Assembly: GCA_002163975.1 (NCBI GenBank)
Contig: CP019636.1
Coordinates: 1,766,001-1,830,000, forward strand
DNA from: Nostocales cyanobacterium HT-58-2
Lineage (GTDB): Bacteria > Cyanobacteriota > Cyanobacteriia > Cyanobacteriales > Nostocaceae
Length of the DNA: 64,000 nt
Reading direction: 5' to 3'
Shown: one piece after another, positions 9,109 through 17,273 of the stretch
How the letters are laid out: each line of letters starts with the position of its first letter
Numbering within the stretch: the first letter of the stretch is position 1
Notes under the pieces: generated by a model
Told to the model about the DNA's origin: nothing
Seen by the model: only the letters and a program-made list of their open reading frames with translations
Databases searched by the model: none
Program-made: the position numbers and the translations under genes

Positions 9109-9453
9109 TGATATCCTAAAAATTCTGAGTGATTGTGTTAGCTAGTTCTGCAAGCGTCAGAGTTTGAAGAAAAAAGCCAAAAGACTACCCCACTCGTATG
9201 TGTATTTACACTCGCTTGAGGTTTCAGCCAGGAGAGTAAAATGTGCAAGAAGTGATTTTTAACACTCACGGACCTTATCCCAAGACCTCAAATTGTAGCT
9301 GACTACACTCCTACAGTGATTTCAGATCCTTTAGAATTTGGTTTAGTTTAGAAATGTAGATACACTTTAAGTCTTCTTTCATGATTTACCTTATTGCAAG
9401 GTACTTTTTATTTAGTTAATGTCCTAAGTAATCTTAAGACTTATTAAGTAAAA
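9109..9453 (-). promoter_or_regulatory. Long leader of the A-KR gene, paralogous to 3399-3720
   Basis: Non-coding region between the hairpin at 9454 and the fossil start at 9108. It matches the region upstream of 3398 over roughly 320 bases at about two-thirds identity by eye, including TGAGTGATTGTGTTAGCTAG, CTCGCTTGAGGTTT and TGTAGATACACT-like blocks. This suggests duplicated regulatory DNA rather than spacer. No RNA family was recognised. Confidence 0.5.
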
Positions 9454-9476
9454 AAACTGCTAGAACTTAGCAGTTT
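9454..9476 (-). terminator. Intrinsic terminator after the C-A-PCP-TE gene
   Basis: A perfect 9-bp stem AAACTGCTA / TAGCAGTTT with a 5-base loop. Read on the minus strand it is followed by further T residues, and it lies 60 bases past the stop of the gene ending at 9536. The flanking ATAAAATCTTTAT and AATCTTAAGAC blocks recur around the hairpins at 3783 and 14486, so the hairpin may also belong to a repeated upstream unit. Confidence 0.65.
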
Positions 9477-9535
9477 CATAAAATCTTTATTTAGTCTTTA
9501 AGAGAAAATGTTTTAACTGTTCCTTAATGGCACTT

Positions 9536-12500
9536 TCAAGCGGAGATTTGAGCAGCACAAGAACCTGTATCATGGAATACGAGGTTAAATTCATATGCTT
9601 TCTCCAGGCAAAGCTTCAATTTTTCTGCCAACGTTTGTACATCAGGTTCTTCAAGCAGGGAAAGGTGAGAGCCAGGAATATAATGCACATCTATTCCTCC
9701 AGTGGCTAGCTCATCCCAACCAAATAGGGGATCGTACTGCATACCTACAGCAGTATCCCGATTTTTATCGTCAGTCCGTAAAAGAGTCATTTGACCAGGA
9801 TATGTTTGGAAATTATACTGGCGAAGAGCTTGATCATTAGCGCCTATAATGTCTAAGTGCTCGTCACTTTCAGGTAACTGCTCCGAATTTTCCAACAAAC
9901 GCTTGTATTTCTCTCGGATTTGGTATGTGCCCCACTCACGCCAACCTACAAGCTTTTTCTGTAGGTAAAAAGGTCCCTCTTGTAAGAAATTATTGATATG
10001 CTCGAAAACTCTCATAAACCAGGGTGATCGCTTCTCTGAACCTGGGCGACAAGTATCAAGCATAACTAGAAGACCCAGTTTCTCACCTTGAGAGTGAAGT
10101 TGCTGTGCCATCTCAAACGCAACCGTACCTCCAAAAGAGTAACCGCAGATAAAGTAAGGACCATTGGGTTGAATTGTCTGGATTTCTCGAATGTAGTGAG
10201 TTGCCATATCTTCAACGCGAGTTAAGGGAGGTTGTTTTCCATCTAGTCCTAGTGGTTGTAGCCCATAAACTGGTTGGTCTGATCCAAGATGCCGTGCCAA
10301 AGGACGGTAACACAAGATTTCTCCACCAAGAGGATGTATACAAAACAAAGGTGGCTTAGAACCTTTGGGTTGAATTTTTACCAAGGATGACCAAGGATTT
10401 GTTGAGGTGTCCTCACCTGCATCTATCAAAACATAATGACCAACAGCTTTTTCCTCTCCACTGCGCAGCATCATAGCAAGAGTTTCTACTGTACCTGACT
10501 GGAAAAGGCTGGCCAAAGGAAGTTTTTTGCCGAATTTTTGCTCAATTTGTGCAAATAAGTGTACGGCTAGTAAGGAATGTCCCCCAATATCAAAGAAGTT
10601 ATCGTGTATGCTCACGGGGTGGACGTGTAAAACGTCTTCCCAAATCTGCGCTAACTGGCGTTCTAACTCATCACGAGGAGGTACAAAGTTTGCCTCCGGC
10701 TCTGGCTTTGCAAGTTCAGGTGCTGGAAGAGCGCTACGGTTAACTTTGCCGCTGGGAGTGAGGGGCAAGCTTTCCAACAATACGAAAGCGAATGGCACCA
10801 TGTACTCAGGCAGCTTTTCTTTAAGGAAGTGACGCAAATCACTGACTATGGGTGCTGGCTCTTGATTAGGAACAACGTAGGCTACCAAACGTTTTTCGCC
10901 CCTGACGGCTTCACGAGCAACGACTACAGTTTGAAGTACCGCTGGGTGTTGGTTTAATACAGCCTCTATCTCTCCCAATTCAATGCGGAAGCCCCGTATT
11001 TTGACTTGGTAATCACTGCGTCCGATGAACTCAATACTACCATCACTTAAGAACCGAGCTAAGTCCCCAGTTTTGTAAAGCCGTGCCCCTTCTTTTTGGG
11101 TAAAAGGGTCGGGAATGAATTTCTCATCTGTTAATTCTGGGCGGTTGAGGTAACCTCGGGCTAGTCCCAAACCACCAATGTGCAGTTCCCCTGGCATACC
11201 AACGGGGACTGGTTGCATGTGAGAATCAAGCAGATAAATTTGCGTGTTTGCGATCGCGCGACCAAGAGGAACAATTTTTACCCGTTCATCCTGTTGTGCT
11301 GGAATCGGATAGGTTGCAACAATTCCACAGGTTTCTGTTTGACCAAACATATTGATTAATTGTGCCTGATGCTGGAAGCCAAACCTCCACTGAGTGGGAA
11401 TATCAGAGAGTAATGGTTCGCTTGCAGAGACAATCAAGCGCAATTTGTTGTCTAATAAAGCTTGTCTTGTTTGAGGCTCTAGGCTATCTAGCGTATGAAT
11501 GCAGTTGCGCCAATAAGAGGGAACGATGTCAATCACCGTGACATCGTATTGTTTCATTCCTGCAAACAGTGCTCTGGGGTCTGTTCTCTCTTGGGAAGTC
11601 GCAATTTTAACAGTAGCACCTTGAGCCAGTGGCACCATGAATTGTCTAACGGAAGATGAGAAAGCAATCGATGCTGTATGCAAATACACATCTTCTGTTG
11701 TAATACCTAGTGCTTGCCCCATTGCTTGGGCGTAATGACACAAGTTAGCGTGTGTGACTTGAACCCCTTTGGGTTTTCCAGTTGAGCCAGAGGTATAAAT
11801 CACATAGGCTAAGTTGGCAGTTGTTGCAGTCTGGTTTAAGTTTGCTTGTGAGTGTTGAGCAATTGATTGGCGATCGCCATCAAAACAAACAACTTGCGCT
11901 GTATGTTCAGGTAATTCTGTTTTCAAAGACTCTTGGGTCAATAACACCAGAGGTTGAGAATTGTGCAACATGAACGCCAAGCGCTCTTTAGGATACGTTG
12001 GATCTAGAGGCACGTAAGCTCCACCCGCTTTGAGAATCCCTAAAAGTCCTACGACCATCTCAAGGGAACGTTCTACAAAAATGCTCACTAGGACTTCTGG
12101 ACCAACCCCCAAGGTCCTCAAGTAGTGTGCTATTTGATTAGCACGACTATTCAACTCTCGGTAGGTGAGTTGTTGGTCTGCAAACATCACAGCCACAGCA
12201 TCCGGGGTTCGCTCCACGAGTTGTTCAAATAACTCATGAATACACTTATCCTGGGGATAGTCTGCGTGAGTCTGGTTCCACTCAACAAGTAACTGGTGAC
12301 GCTCGCCTGCTGTTAACAATGGCAATTCGTTAATATGTTGCTCTGGGTTAGTAACAATTCCCTCCAATAATGTCTGGAAATGTCCACTCATGCGGCTGAT
12401 TGTAGCTGCATCAAACAGATCAGTGTTGTATTTCCACTCTCCCTGTAGTCCTTGTTCTGTTTCCGTGATTGACAGTGTTAAATCAAACCTGGAGGTAACG

Positions 12501-13753
12501 TTATCCAAGTTGAAGGGTGTTAAGGTCAGTCCTGGCAACTCCAATGTTTGTCTGGGTGTATTCTCCATGACAAACATCACCTGGAACAAAGGGTGATACG
12601 AGAGCGATCGCTCTGGTTGCATTTCTTCAATCAGCTTGTCAATGGGCAAATCCTGGTAGGCATATGCGGACATTGCAACTGATCGCACCCTTTGCAAGAG
12701 TTCTCGAAAGCTAGGATTGCCTGACAGATTGGTGCGTAGTATTAGTGTGTTGACAAAATATCCAATGAGACTTTCTAGCTCTGGCAAATTTCGACCTGCG
12801 ATCACAGAACCGACGAGGATGTCAACTTGATTGGTATAGCGATACAGCAGGAGTTGAAAAGTTGCCAACAATGTCATGAACAGTGTGACACCTTCTTGAT
12901 CTGACAGTGCACGAAGTGCTGAAGATAGACTCTGGGGTAATATGAAGGATTGCTGTGCACCACGATAAGTCTGAATTGGTGGTCGTGGTCGATCTGCGGG
13001 CAACTCTAGTACTGGGTTTGCACCCACGAGTTGCTGTTTCCAATAGTTAAGTTGATTGTCTAGCACTTGACCAGAGAGCCATTGACGTTGCCAAACAGCA
13101 AAATCAGCATACTGGATGGGCTGTTGTGGCAGAGGATTGGGCTTTGTATTTAAGAATGCTTTGTAAAGGTTGACTAATTGTTCAAACAAAATGCTCATAG
13201 AAGAGCGATCGGCGGCGATGTGGTGCATGACCAATAGCAGGATGTGCTCTTGTGATGATAGCTCCAGCAAACAGGCGCGTAGCATCAAATCAGATATTAA
13301 GTTGAAGGGGCGTTGTGCCTCATTTTGTAGCAGCTGTTGTATTTGGGTGTTGCGCTCAGTTTGGGGACAATCCTTGAGATGAATCACTTCCAATTCCACT
13401 GACTGAGACTGATGAATCACCTGTAGCGGGTTGCCATCCTGTGTTGTGTAGTTAGTTCGTAGAACTTCATGGTGAGCGACAATGGCATTTAAAGACTGTT
13501 GCAGCACCGCTACATTCAAGTCGCCTTGCAACTTCCAAGCCTTAACGATGTGATAGGCTGAATCATTGGTTTCCATTTGTGCCAGAAACCACAATCGTTG
13601 CTGGGCAAAAGATAAAGGAGCGGGTTCATAGTCAGTTCTTTTAGGAATGGTCTGCTGCCTTTTGACATCAGCACTTTTGTTTTTAAGCTCTAGCTTCAGT
13701 GGAACCCTGTTAGCTGGTGAGAGAGCGACAATCTTTTTGCTGATATCATCCAT
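9536..13753 (-). CDS. Single-module NRPS, C-A-PCP-TE
   Basis: 1405 aa. A condensation domain spans about 45-480 with motif MHHIAADRSS at 176 (His 178 and Asp 182 kept; the usual Gly after Asp is Arg). The adenylation domain spans about 500-1000 (A3 YTSGSTGKPKG at 653, GQTETCG at 804, YKTGDLARF, A10 SGKVNR). A PCP (FFDIGGHSLL) and a TE (GYSFGG, late GSHLSLL His) follow. The C domain should join an upstream acyl thioester to the residue loaded here. The A4 position reads AFSSSVRQF (about 697-705) where FDxS is normal, so the amino-group-binding Asp is Ser; the substrate may be a keto, hydroxy, aryl or other non-alpha-amino acid. The PCP-TE end is strongly similar to those of the two following genes. 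The start MDDISKK is the first ATG after a long non-coding leader. Within an all-minus three-gene set; the partner supplying the donor thioester is not known. Confidence 0.92.
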   Translation of the reverse strand: MDDISKKIVALSPANRVPLKLELKNKSADVKRQQTIPKRTDYEPAPLSFAQQRLWFLAQMETNDSAYHIVKAWKLQGDLNVAVLQQSLNAIVAHHEVLRTNYTTQDGNPLQVIHQSQSVELEVIHLKDCPQTERNTQIQQLLQNEAQRPFNLISDLMLRACLLELSSQEHILLLVMHHIAADRSSMSILFEQLVNLYKAFLNTKPNPLPQQPIQYADFAVWQRQWLSGQVLDNQLNYWKQQLVGANPVLELPADRPRPPIQTYRGAQQSFILPQSLSSALRALSDQEGVTLFMTLLATFQLLLYRYTNQVDILVGSVIAGRNLPELESLIGYFVNTLILRTNLSGNPSFRELLQRVRSVAMSAYAYQDLPIDKLIEEMQPERSLSYHPLFQVMFVMENTPRQTLELPGLTLTPFNLDNVTSRFDLTLSITETEQGLQGEWKYNTDLFDAATISRMSGHFQTLLEGIVTNPEQHINELPLLTAGERHQLLVEWNQTHADYPQDKCIHELFEQLVERTPDAVAVMFADQQLTYRELNSRANQIAHYLRTLGVGPEVLVSIFVERSLEMVVGLLGILKAGGAYVPLDPTYPKERLAFMLHNSQPLVLLTQESLKTELPEHTAQVVCFDGDRQSIAQHSQANLNQTATTANLAYVIYTSGSTGKPKGVQVTHANLCHYAQAMGQALGITTEDVYLHTASIAFSSSVRQFMVPLAQGATVKIATSQERTDPRALFAGMKQYDVTVIDIVPSYWRNCIHTLDSLEPQTRQALLDNKLRLIVSASEPLLSDIPTQWRFGFQHQAQLINMFGQTETCGIVATYPIPAQQDERVKIVPLGRAIANTQIYLLDSHMQPVPVGMPGELHIGGLGLARGYLNRPELTDEKFIPDPFTQKEGARLYKTGDLARFLSDGSIEFIGRSDYQVKIRGFRIELGEIEAVLNQHPAVLQTVVVAREAVRGEKRLVAYVVPNQEPAPIVSDLRHFLKEKLPEYMVPFAFVLLESLPLTPSGKVNRSALPAPELAKPEPEANFVPPRDELERQLAQIWEDVLHVHPVSIHDNFFDIGGHSLLAVHLFAQIEQKFGKKLPLASLFQSGTVETLAMMLRSGEEKAVGHYVLIDAGEDTSTNPWSSLVKIQPKGSKPPLFCIHPLGGEILCYRPLARHLGSDQPVYGLQPLGLDGKQPPLTRVEDMATHYIREIQTIQPNGPYFICGYSFGGTVAFEMAQQLHSQGEKLGLLVMLDTCRPGSEKRSPWFMRVFEHINNFLQEGPFYLQKKLVGWREWGTYQIREKYKRLLENSEQLPESDEHLDIIGANDQALRQYNFQTYPGQMTLLRTDDKNRDTAVGMQYDPLFGWDELATGGIDVHYIPGSHLSLLEEPDVQTLAEKLKLCLEKAYEFNLVFHDTGSCAAQISA

Positions 13754-14775
13754 ATTTCGTAACCCTCATTGCTATTACTTAATTAATGGACATGAACAGA
13801 AGTCATCCGTCTATGAGATTTTTCTCATCTTTCATCCTTCAGAAATACTACTAATGAAACTTATCCTTTCTTCCAGTGAAAAGAGAAGTTTTTCCTCTTT
13901 TTATGACTACATGGAAGATTTTGCCAAAAGATTAGCATTATGGCTTAGCTAAATCTAAGTTTTCAATTTTTCCCATTTTTTACTAAATTCTATCTACTGG
14001 CTGTCTCAGAAATGAGATCTATCACTCGAATGCAAATAGAGCATTTGAATAAAGTTTTAGAAGTTGTCATACAAGCCATATTTTCTGTTTGACTACAGTG
14101 TTCGTTTTAGCTATTTCGGAAAGAATTCTAAAAAAGTCAAAACAATCTCATCATCTTTTTGAGTTTATCAGTAGAAACTTGAGTTGAGAATTTAGAGGCA
14201 AAAATACATTGAAATCAGTAGTTAGGCAAAATTAAAGTTACGAATGGAGGCAGGAAACTCTTAACAGAAAACGGACAACAGCACAGAGAATGTGTAATTA
14301 ATTTTGTTTAGATACTTACCTAGAAACGAAAACGTGCAGTTTACCTTTTATTTTTGACAGTAAAGAACATCAATGGTATACTTTTAAACAATGGTCAAAA
14401 ATTTTTACATGGTATTTTTGCTCGTTACGATTCAGAAATATAATCTTGACAGCTTATAAATAAATTATTTTATGATTGATGAAATAAAAGTGCTGCTATG
14501 CTCAAGCACTTTTATAAAATCTTTATCGGCTCTTTAAAGAAAATTTATTAACTGTACTTATATATTTATCCTTAATTAAGTCAGAGCAATATTAAATCAC
14601 AAATTCAAATTAAAATAGACCAAAAATTAGATAACTTTTCATAATTTTAAGGAAAACTTAGAGTTACGTACTGTTTAACTTTGGATACCCTCACTGATAA
14701 TCACTGATAAATTTGTGTCTTCAGTATTGATGCACCTGATGATTTTTTGTTTCTTAAATAAGTTTAATTATCCAG
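13754..14775 (-). other. 1-kb AT-rich non-coding region upstream of the C-A-PCP-TE gene
   Basis: No credible gene is seen on either strand. It contains a perfect 9-bp hairpin at 14486-14513 (AAAAGTGCT / AGCACTTTT) flanked by TAATCTTGAC and ATAAAATCTTTAT, followed by a TTATTAACTGT block. The same arrangement occurs at 9454-9510 (TTTTAACTGT) and, more weakly, at 3783-3820. No NRPS-like gene lies upstream on this strand, so the hairpin block either belongs to the NRPS leader or marks a lost module. Confidence 0.5.
14486..14513. terminator. Hairpin AAAAGTGCT/AGCACTTTT, third copy of the NRPS-associated hairpin block
   Basis: The stem is a perfect inverted repeat with A-rich and T-rich sides, so it could terminate transcription in either direction. 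It lies about 260 bases past the stop of the minus-strand gene ending at 14776. It shares flanking sequence with the hairpins at 9454 and 3783. Confidence 0.5.
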
Positions 14776-15456
14776 TCATGCTGGAGCAAAAGCTTCTGGC
14801 GGAATTGGTACAGGTTGGGGGGTTGCCAAGCAAGTTCCCTGTCTGTACCAAATGCCCTCAATCTCGAAAGCCTCAAATTCGGTTGTTAGGATTGCCCAAG
14901 TTTGCTCGTTGAGTCCGCCTGAGTAAGTCCAAGTAAATCGGCTTTCATTGCGTAGTCGTTGTTCTAGTTGTAATAAATCTTCAGGTAGCCAAAATCGGCT
15001 CATCGTCCTCTGAGTAGCAATTTCAGGAGAGGTTTGTAACATCTCAGACATTGGCTTATTCACAATGATTTGCTTGTGATTATCCTGTCTGACAATACTA
15101 ACCGGACGTTCATTTTCAGCAGCAGCAACCATTCGGCGCAATAACTCTACTGGTAAGTGCAACTGACTGCAAAAGACTTCACCTCCTACAGGCAAGAAGG
15201 GTTTGGTAGTTTCGGCGGATACATTTGGTTTCTGAGATGCCATCCATTCGTAAAACTCGATGGGTTGCTTGCAGCGTTTCCACTCTATTCGCACTTTTCC
15301 CTTGATTTTTGCTGCCGTTTCGCTCAAAGCATACCCATAACTTTGAGCTAGGTGGATAGCATCTTGTTTGGTTGGGGCAAGAATAGCAACCCCTTCGTGG
15401 GACAGTTTACAGTTCCAGCCTGCTTGGTTTAAAAGTTTAAGAACACTCACACTCAT
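14776..15456 (-). CDS. Uncharacterised protein, possibly PAS-like, copy 2 of a tandem pair
   Basis: 226 aa, about 70% alike by eye to the protein at 15906-16616. I do not recognise a named family. The N-terminal part (SHEGVAILAPTKQDAIHLAQ..KIKGKVRIEWK) looks like a small mixed alpha/beta module. The C-terminal half (RPVSIVRQDNHKQIIVNKPMSEML followed by FWLPEDLLQLEQRLR) resembles a PAS-type sensor fold. No signal peptide, membrane segment or catalytic motif is visible. The 3' flank after the stop is also partly shared with the other copy, which supports tandem duplication. Unlike the other copy it has no ribbon-helix-helix gene directly in front, but lies after a 449-bp spacer. It might be a sensor or adaptor; function unknown. 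Confidence 0.75.
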   Translation of the reverse strand: MSVSVLKLLNQAGWNCKLSHEGVAILAPTKQDAIHLAQSYGYALSETAAKIKGKVRIEWKRCKQPIEFYEWMASQKPNVSAETTKPFLPVGGEVFCSQLHLPVELLRRMVAAAENERPVSIVRQDNHKQIIVNKPMSEMLQTSPEIATQRTMSRFWLPEDLLQLEQRLRNESRFTWTYSGGLNEQTWAILTTEFEAFEIEGIWYRQGTCLATPQPVPIPPEAFAPA

Positions 15457-15905
15457 CTGTTTTTACACTTTCACAATAGTGATGTAAGCATGAACAGTTT
15501 GCTGCTAAATCATGAATAAGCTGTTGCGCATATAACTTGCACCCTTTTCGTTGTGACTGTCATGAGTCTTTAGTCGTTTGCCTTTTATCATTCCAAGCAA
15601 ATACGGGCAGGTTTGGAAACCTGCCCCCGGATGACTGAAGAATAAAGGACGACCCTGATAAGAGGATATGCAATTGAAATACGTGACAGCTTATACTCCT
15701 ACTGTTGCAACCAAAATATAGTAAACAAAAGTGAGGAAATTATGTGATTTAGTAGCATATTTTGAGGCGTAGTGTTAAAAAATCTTTACAAGATGGTTAT
15801 GAGTTCACAAAGGGTGAGTGTTCTTAGGAGTGCACCCCGAAACAATTTATACCCTCCAAGAATTTTTCATTGCTTGAAGTTTCTGAAAGTGGTAGATTTC
15901 TACAT
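15457..15905. other. Spacer between the tandem paralogues, with a strong hairpin
   Basis: 449 bases with no credible gene. At 15605-15626 GGGCAGGTTT and AAACCTGCCC form a perfect inverted repeat separated by two bases. A looser outer inversion (GTCGTTTGCCTTTTAT near 15571 against ATAAAGGACGAC near 15643) suggests a small mobile palindromic element. It lies between two minus-strand genes and could terminate the upstream transcript. Confidence 0.5.
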
Positions 15906-16616
15906 CTATACTGGAGCAAAAGCTCCTGGCGGAATTGGCACAGGTTGGGGGGTTGCCAAGCAGGTTCCCTGTCTGTACCAAATCCCCTCAACCTCGAAAG
16001 CCTCAAATTCAGTTGTCAGGATTGCCCAAGTTTGCTCGTTGAGTCTACCACAGTAAGTCCAAGTGAATCGGATCTCGTTGCGTAGTCGTCGTTCCAGTTC
16101 TGCTAAATCTCCAGGTAACCAAAATTGAGTCATGACCCTTTGTGTCACAATTTCAGGAGATGTCTGTAACATATCAGACATTAGCTTGTTAACAATGATT
16201 TGCTTGTGGTTATCTTGTCTGACGATACTGACTGGACGCGGATTTTCAGCAGCTGCAACCATTCGGCACAGTAATTCTATTGGTAAATGCAATTGACTGC
16301 AAAAGACTGCATTGCCCACTGGTAAGAGGTGATGGTTCAGAGCGCCCACCCGACAAGGACTATCGCCAGTTTCGGTAGGTGCAGAAGCTTCCTCAGATAT
16401 CATCCACCCGTAAAACTCGATGGGTTGCTTGCAGCCTCTCCATTGTATCCGCACCTTACCCTTGATTTTGACTGCAGTTTCAGTTAAAGCAGACCCGTAG
16501 CTTTGAGCAAAGAGGGTGGCGTCTTGCTTTGTGGGGGCAAGGATAGAAACCCCCTCGTGAGACAGTTTATAGTTCCAGCCCGGTTGGTTCAGGAATCTAA
16601 GTACATTCGCACTCAT
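15906..16616 (-). CDS. Uncharacterised protein, possibly PAS-like, copy 1, overlapping an RHH gene
   Basis: 236 aa paralogue of the protein at 14776-15456, with a 10-residue longer linker in the middle (about 85-100). Shared blocks are SHEGVSILAPTKQDA, KIKGKVRIQW, PVSIVRQDNHKQIIVN and NEQTWAILTTEFEAFE. The ATG lies inside the end of the ribbon-helix-helix gene (20-base overlap), so the two are very likely translated together and may act in one pathway. Cytosolic by appearance. A role as a sensor module beside a DNA-binding protein is an inference from context only; the true biochemical function is unknown. Confidence 0.78.
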   Translation of the reverse strand: MSANVLRFLNQPGWNYKLSHEGVSILAPTKQDATLFAQSYGSALTETAVKIKGKVRIQWRGCKQPIEFYGWMISEEASAPTETGDSPCRVGALNHHLLPVGNAVFCSQLHLPIELLCRMVAAAENPRPVSIVRQDNHKQIIVNKLMSDMLQTSPEIVTQRVMTQFWLPGDLAELERRLRNEIRFTWTYCGRLNEQTWAILTTEFEAFEVEGIWYRQGTCLATPQPVPIPPGAFAPV

Positions 16617-17022
16617 CTTTCACACCATTGGACTCGTTATGTAAGCAAATAAAAGTTTGTTGCCAAATCATTTTTTGTTCTTGCTCAGGGATACCCAAGG
16701 TAGAAGTAATGATGGCGAAATCCCCTGGTGTGGGTAGCACTTCCCCTCTAGCAAGTGCTTGCAAGTTTTTTACACCAGAGTATTTGAGTTTTGTCATATT
16801 GGCTTGAACCAATTCGGCAATTGTTCTTGGCGGGCTTGGTTGTTCAGGTTGTGAGGAGTCACCAGCTGTTCTTTTAGCTAGCCACTCCCGGAGCATTTCT
16901 TCTAGTGCGTCGCTTTGGGATACACCCTCACGAGCGCAGATACTTTTGAACTCCCGTGCCAACTCCACCGGAACATAGCCGCTAACCTGCTTGTAATCAG
17001 CAGAACGCCTTTTGTCGGTCAT
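16597..17022 (-). CDS. Ribbon-helix-helix-type protein with C-terminal extension
   Basis: 141 aa. Residues 10-50 (KQVSGYVPVELAREFKSICA..SQSDALEEMLREWL) have the beta-strand-helix-helix pattern of CopG/Arc/MetJ-type DNA-binding proteins. A Pro/Ser/Gln linker follows, then a second domain (about 65-135) of unrecognised type with the phrase SGVKNLQALARGE. The stop overlaps the start of the next minus-strand gene by 20 bases. It could be a repressor of its own operon. Resemblance to plasmid partition or antitoxin proteins was considered, but no toxin partner or plasmid genes are present. Confidence 0.75.
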   Translation of the reverse strand: MTDKRRSADYKQVSGYVPVELAREFKSICAREGVSQSDALEEMLREWLAKRTAGDSSQPEQPSPPRTIAELVQANMTKLKYSGVKNLQALARGEVLPTPGDFAIITSTLGIPEQEQKMIWQQTFICLHNESNGVKDECECT

Positions 17023-17090
17023 TTTGTTGAGTGTTCATAATCATGTTTGTCTTTATTTTCTCTCAAGGACACTTAAATAAATCAAGAATC

Positions 17091-17119
17091 CCACGGCTTT
17101 AGCGTTAGCAAAGCCGTGG
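17091..17119. repeat. Palindromic hairpin CCACGGCTTT..AAAGCCGTGG
   Basis: CCACGGCTTTAGC and GCAAAGCCGTGG form a strong stem with a GTTA loop. It lies in the 251-bp gap between the minus-strand genes ending at 17274 and starting at 17022, preceded by ATCAAGAATC. The sequence is reminiscent of the right-end hairpin of IS200/IS605-type elements of cyanobacteria, but no transposase or TnpB is present. It may serve as a terminator for the upstream operon. Confidence 0.5.
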
Positions 17120-17273
17120 TTATGTTAACCTGCCATAACTTGTTTCGCAACTTCTTAAAAATTATTTGGTTTCTTCGGCTTGCGACTAGAAAAGTCACCT
17201 AGCAAACCCATAAGGATAGGAAGCAGTGATATTACGTAGAACTCTTCTGCATTTTGTGTTTTGACGATTCAAT

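Noticed and set aside
570..13753. Mycosporine-like amino acid cluster (MysE is A-PCP-TE)
   Set aside because: No mysA, mysB or mysC genes nearby; the A4 motif lacks the Asp expected for a serine-activating domain.
570..13753. Microcystin, anabaenopeptin or other known multi-module pathway
   Set aside because: Only single modules, each with its own TE; no PKS KS domain and no multi-module protein.
16597..17022. Antitoxin of a toxin-antitoxin pair
   Set aside because: The overlapping partner does not resemble any toxin; a C-terminal domain follows the RHH fold.
17091..17119. Right end of an IS200/IS605 element with guide RNA
   Set aside because: Only a similar hairpin is present; no TnpA or TnpB coding remains near it.
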